This document shows positions 1-6,595 of a DNA stretch of 8,521 nt, in pieces. This DNA is from Acidimicrobiia bacterium (GTDB lineage Bacteria > Actinomycetota > Acidimicrobiia > Spongiisociales > ZC4RG35). A model generated the notes under the pieces. It saw only the letters and a program-made list of their open reading frames with translations, did no database searches and was not told the DNA's origin. Positions within the stretch are counted from its first letter, which is position 1. Each line of letters starts with the position of its first letter. The stretch covers positions 1 through 8,521 of the forward strand of contig JAOUGY010000157.1 of the NCBI GenBank assembly GCA_029865445.1, in the 5' to 3' direction. A program made the position numbers and the translations under genes.

Positions 1-1
1 C

Positions 2-1654
2 CCGGTCGCCATCACCGTGAACCGGGTGGAACCGAACGGGGCGGGTCTCATCGGTCCCGCCACCCGATTCACGACGGCAGGCTCGCCACAGGCGGTCGAG
101 GCGCTCCCCCAGGCCCACCCGGGCGTGAAGCCTGCGGTCCCGCTGCCCCCCGCAGGGCCATCCACCGCAGACGCTCTCCTCGCCGGGCTGGATGCCGAAA
201 CCGATCTGCTGTCAGGATGGCTGTCGCTGCTCACGTCACCGCGGGACCTGCCTGCGGCTTGGGGATTGCCGCGAGTGGCCGGGATCCTCCTCGAAGGCCC
301 CCACGGCTGCGGCAAGTCCGAACTCGTGGCGGCGGCGGCCACCAACGCAGGAGCAAGGGTCCACGAGGTCGACGTGAACCTGGTCTTCAAACCGAACCGG
401 CTCCTCGATCTCCTGGAGAAGGCCGTCAAGGAACAGGCGACCCCCGTCGTCATCTTCGTCGACAGGATCGAAACGGTGGCCGGGGACGAAGGGCTGAGCC
501 CCTTCCGCACCCAGGTCGGTGCCGTTCTCCGCTGGTTCCTCGATGCGGTGTCCGAGAAACCCGGTATGGCCTGCGTCATCGGTGTGGCGTCCCGCCAGAA
601 CCTCGACTCCGCCATCACCTCCTCCCCCCTCCTCCCGAGGTCGATCACGATCCCGCCACCCGACCACGACCGGCGGAGACTCCTGTTCCAGGCGGCGCTG
701 GCCCGCGTCCCCACCGAGGACATCGACTACGAGCAACTCGCCAACCGATCTGCCGGGTTCTCGGGCTCCGACGTGGTCGCCTCGGTGATCCACGCCTCCA
801 CGAGGGTCGCGCGCACCGAATCGAAGCTCACCATGACCGAACTGGTCACCGCCGTACAGGAGACCCAGCCTTCTCTCGGTTCGATGTCGCTCGGGGAGAT
901 GCCGTCATTCGGATTCGAAAAGGTGGCGAATCTCACCGACGTCAAGCAACGACTCACCGAAGCCGTCATTTGGCCGGTGTCCGATCCAGAACGCTTCCGG
1001 GCGATGGGAATCGAGCCTCCCCGCGGAATCCTCCTCTACGGACCTCCCGGAACCGGCAAGACCTTTGTCATTCGAGCCCTTGCGCACGAGGCCGGCGCGG
1101 CCTTCTTCGCGGTCAAGGGCGCCGAACTGCTGGACAAGTACGTCGGGGAATCCGAACGTGCCGTACGGGACGTGTTCTCCCGGGCTCGGTCGGCGAGTCC
1201 CTCGATCATCTTCTTCGACGAGTTCGATGCACTCGCCCCGGTGCGAGGCCGTTCCACCAACACGGTGACAGACTCGGTTGTGGCCGCTTTGCTCACGGAG
1301 ATCGACGGTGTGGGCGAGCGTGGCGACGTGGCGGTGATCGCCGCCACCAACCGGCGCGATCTCATCGATCCTGCACTCCTGCGAGCAGGTCGGTTCGAGA
1401 TTCAGATCGAACTCGGGCTTCCGGTCAAGGAGTCCCGACGCGCCATGCTCGACATATCCGATGTCCCGTTCGGGGATGATGTCGACCTCGATCAGCTCGC
1501 AGAGGTGACCGAAGGCATGAGCTTCGCCGACCTCGCCGGGGTGCTCAGGGAGTCGGCGCTCGACGCGCTCCGAGCCGATAGAAACGCCACCAGGGTGGGC
1601 TGGAAACACATCCTGGAGGCGGTGGAACGCTGGCACCGGACCCGCCCCGGGTGA
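2..1654 (+). CDS. CDC48/VCP-like double AAA ATPase, 5'-truncated by the window edge
   Basis: Tandem AAA+ ATPase of the CDC48/p97/VAT type, presumably a cytosolic hexameric unfoldase. The frame is open to the left edge. The GTG at 17 has no Shine-Dalgarno sequence, and the residues there (VNRVEPNGAGLIGP) resemble the end of a CDC48 N-domain, so the true start lies outside. Counting from codon 17: a Pro/Ala-rich linker is at 21-50, module D1 at about 55-285 and module D2 at about 296-545. D2 looks fully active: Walker A GPPGTGKT 342-349, pore loop KYVGES 374-379, Walker B IIFFDE 397-402, sensor-1 Asn445, arginine fingers in LRAGRF (Arg456, Arg459). D1 keeps a Walker A (GPHGCGKS 94-101), but its Walker B ends in Asp-Arg (VDR 148-150) and it lacks the sensor Asn, pore loop and RxGRF. 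From memory, mycobacterial homologues such as Rv0435c have a similarly decayed D1. It converges with the next gene, 10 bp away. Client proteins are unknown. Confidence 0.9.
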   Translation, partial: PVAITVNRVEPNGAGLIGPATRFTTAGSPQAVEALPQAHPGVKPAVPLPPAGPSTADALLAGLDAETDLLSGWLSLLTSPRDLPAAWGLPRVAGILLEGPHGCGKSELVAAAATNAGARVHEVDVNLVFKPNRLLDLLEKAVKEQATPVVIFVDRIETVAGDEGLSPFRTQVGAVLRWFLDAVSEKPGMACVIGVASRQNLDSAITSSPLLPRSITIPPPDHDRRRLLFQAALARVPTEDIDYEQLANRSAGFSGSDVVASVIHASTRVARTESKLTMTELVTAVQETQPSLGSMSLGEMPSFGFEKVANLTDVKQRLTEAVIWPVSDPERFRAMGIEPPRGILLYGPPGTGKTFVIRALAHEAGAAFFAVKGAELLDKYVGESERAVRDVFSRARSASPSIIFFDEFDALAPVRGRSTNTVTDSVVAALLTEIDGVGERGDVAVIAATNRRDLIDPALLRAGRFEIQIELGLPVKESRRAMLDISDVPFGDDVDLDQLAEVTEGMSFADLAGVLRESALDALRADRNATRVGWKHILEAVERWHRTRPG

Positions 1655-1673
1655 GCGAGCAGGGTCACCGCGG
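1647..1673. terminator. possible hairpin across the convergent junction
   Basis: CCGGGTGA (1647-1654) pairs with TCACC plus CGG (1665-1673), with one bulged G at 1670 and a 10-base loop. The stem contains the stop codons of both convergent genes. There is no T-tract on either side, so an intrinsic terminator is only a possibility. The stem could be chance in GC-rich DNA. Confidence 0.22.
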
Positions 1674-2912
1674 CGCAGGTTCTTTGGGCAGTCCGAGCAT
1701 CATCTCGCCGATGATGTTCCGCTGGATCTCATTCGTTCCCGCATAGATGGTCCCGGCTCGTGCGTTGAGAAAAACGGTCTGCCACGAGGCGGTGGAGTTG
1801 GGTGCGTTGTAATCGTCCGAACGGAACGCCGACGAGGGACGGCGGCCCCCGGCGACCAGGCCGGCGGAGCCCATGATGTCCATGGCGAGCTCGGTCACCT
1901 CCCGGTGGTAGTCCGACCACCACACCTTGGTGATGGCCGCATCGGCACCGGGTGCCATTCCCTGTGCGAAACGGGTCAATGCGGAATACCCCATGAAACG
2001 CATGATCTCGACCTTCTCGTGCGCTTTGACGAGCCGGTCACGGATGTCCGGCTCATCCGCCACGCCGTACGTCCGGGCGAGTTCGAACAGCCTGTCGAGC
2101 TCGTTGCGGAACCCGATGGAGGCGGTAGCGGCGTCCTTGCCCCGCTCGAATCCGAGCAAGGCCATGGCAACTCGCCACCCATCGTTGACCGAGCCGATGA
2201 CGTGGCCGCGCTCGGTCCGGGCATCGGTGAAGAACACCTCGTTGAACTCGGAGTCACCTGAGATCATCCTGATCGGGCGAACCTCCACGCCCGGTTGATC
2301 CATGGGACACAGGAGGAACGTGATGCCCTTGTGCTTGGCGACATCGGCGTCGGTGCGGCACAACACGAAGATCCAGTTGGCGAGGTGGGCGGCCGAGGTC
2401 CAGATCTTCTGCCCGTTGATGATCCACTCTTCGCCATCGAGGATCGCACGGGTCTTGATGCCCGCGAGGTCGGAACCGGCATCGGGCTCGGAATATCCCT
2501 GACACCACACGTCCTCACCCGAGAGGATGCGAGGGATGAAGTGTCGCTTCTGTTCCTTTGTTCCCAGCGCCAGGAGCGTGTTGCCGAGCATGCCGATCGA
2601 GAAGGCATCGTTGGGGCCACCTGCCGGAACGCCGACCCGCGCGAACTCCTCGTACACGGCGATCGCCTCGATCTCCGACAGTCCCCTGCCCCCATACTCC
2701 TCGGGCCATTCGAGCCCGAGCCATCGGTCTGCGGACAGCTTCTTGCGCCAGTCCTGGACGAAGACGGCCAACTCCGACGGCTCGAGGCCACCCGTTCCTC
2801 GCCATCCGTCAGGCAGGTTCTCGGTGATCCACGCCTTCACCTCGGCGCGTACCGCCTCCGCACTCTCCGGGTATGTGAAGTCCACCAGATCCTCGAGGTC
2901 GCCGACTCCCAC
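1665..2912 (-). CDS. acyl-CoA dehydrogenase (FadE-like)
   Basis: FAD-dependent acyl-CoA dehydrogenase of 415 aa, a usual length for the family, expected to introduce the alpha-beta double bond into an acyl-CoA and pass electrons to ETF. Family landmarks are LEWPEEYGGRG (67-77), the FAD/substrate signature GYSEPDAGSD (139-148), INGQKIWTSAA (165-175) and the C-terminal IYAGTNEIQRNIIGE (389-403). The position of the MCAD catalytic Glu is Ala391. Glu256 in LLGFERG lies where isovaleryl-CoA and long-chain dehydrogenases place their base, so activity is probably kept. The substrate (fatty acyl, branched-chain or sterol side chain) cannot be told. The GTG at 2912 has AAGGGA about 10 bases upstream. 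An in-frame GTG at 2885 (giving MDFTYPES, closer to the usual family start) has GAGGA 4 bases upstream and is a real alternative. It is divergent from the VOC gene. Confidence 0.93.
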   Translation of the reverse strand: MGVGDLEDLVDFTYPESAEAVRAEVKAWITENLPDGWRGTGGLEPSELAVFVQDWRKKLSADRWLGLEWPEEYGGRGLSEIEAIAVYEEFARVGVPAGGPNDAFSIGMLGNTLLALGTKEQKRHFIPRILSGEDVWCQGYSEPDAGSDLAGIKTRAILDGEEWIINGQKIWTSAAHLANWIFVLCRTDADVAKHKGITFLLCPMDQPGVEVRPIRMISGDSEFNEVFFTDARTERGHVIGSVNDGWRVAMALLGFERGKDAATASIGFRNELDRLFELARTYGVADEPDIRDRLVKAHEKVEIMRFMGYSALTRFAQGMAPGADAAITKVWWSDYHREVTELAMDIMGSAGLVAGGRRPSSAFRSDDYNAPNSTASWQTVFLNARAGTIYAGTNEIQRNIIGEMMLGLPKEPAPR

Positions 2913-3014
2913 AGGGTACCCGTCCCTTCACGTAGTGCTCTGCCTAGTGCGCGTCCCACTCCAAAGGCGGTGGTCGTCGTCACTCGTTAGCGTGGCGGGA
3001 TCGAAAGGAGAATC

Positions 3015-3443
3015 ATGCCGCTCGACTTTCAGGTGACCGTCGACTGCGCGGACCCCCATTCCCTGGCCGACTGGTGGGCTCGACTCCTCGATTGGGAGGT
3101 CGAACCTCAGGACGAGGCGTTCATTCGGCGAATGATCGACGAGGGCCACGCCTCCGAGACCGATACGACCACCCACAACGGGCAGATCGTCTGGCGGGAG
3201 GGGGCCGCGATCGAAGCCGAAGTAGACGGTGCCCGGCGCCGGATGCTCTTCCAGCTCGTGCCCGAATCGAAGGCGGTGAAGAATCGGATCCACCTCGACG
3301 TCCGTTTTGGAGAGGGCGACCTCGTTTCGTTGCGCACGCGACTCGAGGCGATGGGGGCGGTGTTCGTCCACCAGGCGAGCCAGGGCCCGCATTCGTGGAT
3401 CACGATGACCGACCCCGAAGGAAACGAGTTCTGCGCGACTTGA
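3015..3443 (+). CDS. VOC-superfamily (glyoxalase/bleomycin-resistance-like) protein
   Basis: Small 142-aa protein with one vicinal-oxygen-chelate domain of the actinobacterial 'glyoxalase-like' type. The N-terminal strand and helix FQVTVDCADPHSLADWWARLL is followed by FQLVPESKAVKNRIHLDV (about 79-96) and the C-terminal WITMTDPEGNEFC, all typical of this subfamily. HLD and the C-terminal Glu (GNEF) are candidate metal-site residues. Members are mostly uncharacterised and their substrates cannot be predicted, so no lyase or dioxygenase role is assigned. The ATG at 3015 has a good ribosome site (AAAGGAG, 3004-3010). It is divergent from the acyl-CoA dehydrogenase over 102 bp. A weak -10-like TAGCGT lies at 2988-2993 without a convincing -35. 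Confidence 0.88.
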   Translation: MPLDFQVTVDCADPHSLADWWARLLDWEVEPQDEAFIRRMIDEGHASETDTTTHNGQIVWREGAAIEAEVDGARRRMLFQLVPESKAVKNRIHLDVRFGEGDLVSLRTRLEAMGAVFVHQASQGPHSWITMTDPEGNEFCAT

Positions 3444-3445
3444 AA

Positions 3446-3492
3446 CCGGCCCTCGTAGGCCGGGCCGATCGTCCCTGGTCGGCTGCGACCAG
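3446..3492 (+). terminator. two consecutive GC-rich hairpins between the VOC and ABC ATPase genes
   Basis: Hairpin 1 is CCGGCC (3446-3451), loop of 6, GGCCGG (3458-3463), starting two bases after the VOC stop codon. Hairpin 2 is CTGGTCG (3475-3481), loop GCTG, CGACCAG (3486-3492), a perfect 7-bp stem ending 18 bases before the ABC ATPase start. Neither is followed by a T-tract. They could be a T-less terminator for the VOC gene or a leader structure of the exporter transcript. The two are independent stems rather than an obvious attenuator pair. Confidence 0.35.
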
Positions 3493-3510
3493 TCTGGTCA
3501 CCATTGGGGG

Positions 3511-4377
3511 GTGACGAACCAGCCAAGCGTGATCGTGGAAGAGCTCCGGCACTCATACGGCGCCGTCGAAGCCCTGAAAGGGATCTCATTCGAGATCCGG
3601 CAAGGTGAGATTCTCGGGTTCCTCGGCCCCAATGGCGCTGGGAAGTCCACGACGATCAAGATCCTCACCGGTCAACTCGCGCCGAACGGTGGGAGGGGCT
3701 CCGTGTTGGGATTCGACGTATCGGCCGATGATCCGAGACTCCAGGCACAGATCGGGGTCTGCTTCGAGGAGAAGAACCTGTACGAGGCGATGACCGGCGC
3801 GGAGAACCTCGCATTCTTCGGGCGGTTGTTCGGGATCCGGCGGCTCGACTCAGCCGCCCTTCTCAGCCGGGTGGGCCTCGCCGATCGTGCCGACGACCGG
3901 GTCAAGACGTACTCGAAAGGAATGCGCCAGCGACTCATGATGGCCCGCGCCCTCGTGAACGCTCCGCAGGTCTTGTTCCTCGACGAACCCACGGCCGGCC
4001 TCGACCCGGTTTCGTCCGACTCCGTTCGCCGCCTGATCCGCGAGGAGGCCGACCGGGGTGCAGCGGTGCTCCTGACCACCCACGACATGGCAGAGGCCGA
4101 CGAGTTGTCGGACCGAGTGGCTTTCCTCAATGACGGCGAGCTGTACGCGGTCGACACTCCGGAGAATCTGAAGCTCGAGCACGGCCGCCGAGCCGTCAGG
4201 GTGAGAGTCCGACGCGGCGCCGAGGTCACCGAGGAATCGATCCCCCTCGACGACCCCGATGCCTCGCGACGTCTCGCCGATCTCGTGTCCGCCGGGCAGG
4301 TGGTCACCATCCATACGGAAGAGGCCAGCCTGTCCTCCATATTCATCGAGATGACCGGGAGGGAGCTGGAAGGATGA
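3511..4377 (+). CDS. ABC-2 type exporter, ATP-binding subunit
   Basis: Cytoplasmic nucleotide-binding subunit (288 aa) that would power the two permeases downstream. It belongs to the NatA/CcmA/DrrA-like group of ABC-2 ATPases. Motifs: Walker A GPNGAGKST (39-47), signature YSKGMRQR (134-141, in place of LSGGQ), Walker B VLFLDEPTAGLD (154-165) and switch His191 (TTHDMAEA). The Q-loop position carries Glu86 (IGVCFEE) where most relatives have Gln. A C-terminal tail of about 75 residues after the core is usual for this group. The GTG at 3511 directly follows a run of G with almost no spacer. GTG codons at 3529 and 3535 are alternatives but have no ribosome site. Its last four bases (ATGA) overlap the next start. 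The substrate is unknown; drugs, Na+ and lipids are all handled by relatives. Confidence 0.94.
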   Translation: MTNQPSVIVEELRHSYGAVEALKGISFEIRQGEILGFLGPNGAGKSTTIKILTGQLAPNGGRGSVLGFDVSADDPRLQAQIGVCFEEKNLYEAMTGAENLAFFGRLFGIRRLDSAALLSRVGLADRADDRVKTYSKGMRQRLMMARALVNAPQVLFLDEPTAGLDPVSSDSVRRLIREEADRGAAVLLTTHDMAEADELSDRVAFLNDGELYAVDTPENLKLEHGRRAVRVRVRRGAEVTEESIPLDDPDASRRLADLVSAGQVVTIHTEEASLSSIFIEMTGRELEG

Positions 4378-5522
4378 ACGAGAAAGGCTCACGCCTTTCG
4401 ATCATCGGTTCCATTGTCGCCAAAGACCTGCGCGAGTACCGACGGGACCGGCTGTGGACGTTCCTCACGATCCTGGTCCTGGTGCTGATGGCTGGGCTCT
4501 TCTGGGTACTACCGGACACCGTGGAAGAGACAATCACGATCGGAGTCACCGGACTGGAGGAAACGGCCGCCCGGGCGCTGGCCGACGACGGCGCCCTCGA
4601 TGTGGTGCCCGTCGACACCGTGGGAGACTTGACCGCCATCATCGACGACCGACTCCAGGCTTGGAGGACTCCGGACGATTCCGTCGTCGTCGCTCTCGAA
4701 CCCCCGTCAGGTGCCTCCAAGGTGGATGTCACGATGGGAATCTCGTTCCCACCCGACTTCTTCACCGATCCCACCGTCGCCTCGGTTGAGGTGCTGGTGT
4801 CCGGCGCCGTGCCACCGGAGGTGAGAACGGCCCTCGCCGGTGTGGTTCGCGAGATGGCGCATGCCGTGGCGGGCTCCCCACTCCCCGTATCAGCCCCGGA
4901 GGCGCTCTTCACGGTCCTCGGCGAGGACCGAGCCGGCGACCAGGTCAGTGTCCGAGAGCAGCTGCGCCCGCTCTTCGTCTTTCTCGTGCTCTTGATGGAG
5001 ATGTTTGCGATGTCGGCACTGATCGCCAGGGAGATCGCCGATCGCACGGTTCATGCGATCCTCGTCACGCCGGCCCGCATCTCCGACGTCCTTGCGGCGA
5101 AGGGCATCGCCGGGACCGTGAGCGGGTTCGGGCAGGCAGTGTTACTCCTCGTGGCCATTCGGTCATTGGGACCAAGTCCGTTGCTGACGGCGGCGTTTGT
5201 CGCTGTCGGCGCCCTCATGGTCTCGGGAACCGCGATGATCGCCGGCTCCGCCGGCAAGGACTTCGTCGGAACCCTGTTCTACGGGATGATCTTCATGATC
5301 CCGTTGATGATCCCGGCGTTCTCCGCGCTGTTCCCAGGAACGGCCTCGCCATGGATCAGAGCGCTGCCCTCGTATCCGCTGATCCGGGGGCTCGTCGACG
5401 TCATCACCCTCGAGGCCGGTTGGGCAGATGTCGCCGGGAAGCTCGGAGCGGTTGGAGCGTGGTGTCTCGCCCTGTTCTCCGCGGGGTGGATCGTCCTGAA
5501 GAGAAAAGTGGAGGCGACGTGA
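4374..5522 (+). CDS. ABC-2 type exporter permease, first subunit
   Basis: Integral membrane subunit (382 aa) of the exporter. The topology is that of the ABC-2 permease type with a large external loop: a cytoplasmic N-terminus with the elbow-like motif VAKDLREYRRDRLW (15-28), TM1 about 29-47, an external domain about 48-195, then five hydrophobic segments about 196-218, 240-263, 270-290, 297-319 and 355-374. After TM2 the cytoplasmic stretch AREIADRTVHAILVTPAR (218-235) is the conserved E...T...LVTP coupling region, shared in form with the second permease. The ATG overlaps the ATPase stop (ATGA), and the last bases overlap the next start (GTGA), indicating one transcript and coupled translation. 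No signal peptide is expected. The transported molecule cannot be inferred. Confidence 0.9.
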   Translation: MNEKGSRLSIIGSIVAKDLREYRRDRLWTFLTILVLVLMAGLFWVLPDTVEETITIGVTGLEETAARALADDGALDVVPVDTVGDLTAIIDDRLQAWRTPDDSVVVALEPPSGASKVDVTMGISFPPDFFTDPTVASVEVLVSGAVPPEVRTALAGVVREMAHAVAGSPLPVSAPEALFTVLGEDRAGDQVSVREQLRPLFVFLVLLMEMFAMSALIAREIADRTVHAILVTPARISDVLAAKGIAGTVSGFGQAVLLLVAIRSLGPSPLLTAAFVAVGALMVSGTAMIAGSAGKDFVGTLFYGMIFMIPLMIPAFSALFPGTASPWIRALPSYPLIRGLVDVITLEAGWADVAGKLGAVGAWCLALFSAGWIVLKRKVEAT

Positions 5523-6583
5523 ACCTGAACCGGATCGCCGTGGTCGCCGCCAAGGACCTGCGCCTCGGCCCTCGTTCCCCGATCTTTCTCTGGGTTCTCA
5601 TTCTTCCCGTGCTGTTGACGCTCGTCTTACAGGTGGCGTTTGGCAGCCTGTTCGACCCTAGCCCGCGGCTCGGGGTCTTCGACGCCGGCGAGTCCCGTGT
5701 CACCCAACTCCTCCAGGGCGCGGACGGCATCGAGGTTCAGGTCGTCTCCACCGCCGCCGAGGTGAAAGACCTCGTGCAAGCCCACGATCTGGATGCGGGC
5801 CTCGTCCTCGCCGCGGACTTCGACAGGATGGTGGCGGACGGGGCTCGTCCTCCCCTGGAGTTGTATGTCGCCGGTGAAAGCCAGGCCGCCGACCGGATGG
5901 TGCTGTCGGTCACCGTTCTCGACGCGATCAGGAGCCTTCAGACCGAAGACGCGCCCGTGACCGTCAACGTGGTGGGGGTGGGAGACGAAGGTCTGCCCAT
6001 CGCGGTCAGGCTGATCCCTGCCATCGTGATGTACGCGCTGATGATCGCCGGAGTGTTCCTTCCTGCGTTCAACATCGCCGACGAACGGGAGCACCAGACG
6101 CTCGACGCGATGGTCGTCACGCCGGTGAAACTAGCCGAGGTCGTGACCGCCAAGGGTCTCGTCGGCTTTGCGCTCGCCATTCCCATGGCGCTGGTGACCT
6201 TGTGGCTCAACGACGCCCTTGGTTCCCGGTGGCCGGCGCTCGTCACCGTGATCGTCATCGCCGGGTTGATGTACACGTGCATCGGAATGCTCTACGGCGT
6301 GGTCTCGAAGAACATCGCCGGGGTGTTCACGCTGATCAAGGGCACCGGGATCGTCCTGTTGGGGCCCGCCATCTTCTATCTGTTCCCGGATTGGCCGCAG
6401 TGGATCGCCAAGCTGTTCCCGACCTTCTGGGTCATCGACCCGCTGTATCGGGTGTCGGTGGAGAATGCGTCGATCGGCGACCTGGCGGGTTCGTTTGCGG
6501 TTGCCGCCGTGGTCATCGCAGTCGTGGTTGTCGGCGTCGCTGCGGGCGTGCGCCGGCTCCGGTCCCGCCTCGGGTCGACCTGA
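5519..6583 (+). CDS. ABC-2 type exporter permease, second subunit
   Basis: Second membrane subunit (354 aa), of the same fold as its upstream neighbour but divergent in sequence, so the pair probably forms a heterodimer on the single ATPase. Hydrophobic segments are at about 22-41, 164-186, 211-230, 237-260, 270-288 and 324-344, with an external domain about 42-163. The coupling region IADEREHQTLDAMVVTP (186-202) follows TM2. The GTG at 5519 is chosen because it overlaps the previous stop (GTGA), has GGAGG at 5510-5514, and yields the same VAAKDLR opening (8-14) seen in the first permease (VAKDLR). The frame is open further upstream to an ATG at 5351, but that extension is an Arg-rich shadow of permease 1. 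It converges with hisA, 12 bp away. Confidence 0.9.
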   Translation: MNLNRIAVVAAKDLRLGPRSPIFLWVLILPVLLTLVLQVAFGSLFDPSPRLGVFDAGESRVTQLLQGADGIEVQVVSTAAEVKDLVQAHDLDAGLVLAADFDRMVADGARPPLELYVAGESQAADRMVLSVTVLDAIRSLQTEDAPVTVNVVGVGDEGLPIAVRLIPAIVMYALMIAGVFLPAFNIADEREHQTLDAMVVTPVKLAEVVTAKGLVGFALAIPMALVTLWLNDALGSRWPALVTVIVIAGLMYTCIGMLYGVVSKNIAGVFTLIKGTGIVLLGPAIFYLFPDWPQWIAKLFPTFWVIDPLYRVSVENASIGDLAGSFAVAAVVIAVVVVGVAAGVRRLRSRLGST

Positions 6584-6591
6584 ACGAGGCG
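6566..6591. terminator. candidate bidirectional terminator hairpin
   Basis: CGCCTCG (6566-6572) and CGAGGCG (6585-6591) form a perfect 7-bp GC-rich stem around a 12-base loop that holds the palindrome GGTCGACC. It spans the permease stop codon and ends four bases before the hisA stop, the right place to end both convergent transcripts. There is no T-tract, so the function is inferred only from position and stem quality. Confidence 0.35.
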
Positions 6592-6595
6592 CCCG

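Noticed and set aside
217..1479. Open frame of 420 codons on the plus strand within the AAA ATPase gene
   Set aside because: Composition is Arg/Pro/Gly-rich without motifs, typical of an out-of-frame reading of GC-rich coding DNA.
905..1636. Long open frame of 243 codons on the minus strand inside the AAA ATPase gene
   Set aside because: Shadow of the D2 module in high-GC DNA; no recognisable domain, while the plus frame holds every AAA motif.
2295..2990. Long open frame of 231 codons on the plus strand opposite the acyl-CoA dehydrogenase
   Set aside because: Antisense shadow; no family resemblance, and it runs through the divergent promoter region.
2913..3014. Promoters in the divergent acyl-CoA dehydrogenase/VOC gap
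   Set aside because: Only a lone TAGCGT at 2988-2993 without a -35 was found, and nothing convincing on the minus strand; not strong enough to list.
4343..5047. Open frame of 234 codons on the minus strand opposite permease 1
   Set aside because: Ser/Thr/Arg-rich antisense shadow of a clear membrane protein gene.
5351..5518. Upstream extension of the second permease to an ATG at 5351
   Set aside because: The extra 56 residues are an Arg-rich out-of-frame reading of permease 1; GTG 5519 with GGAGG and a 4-base overlap is far better.
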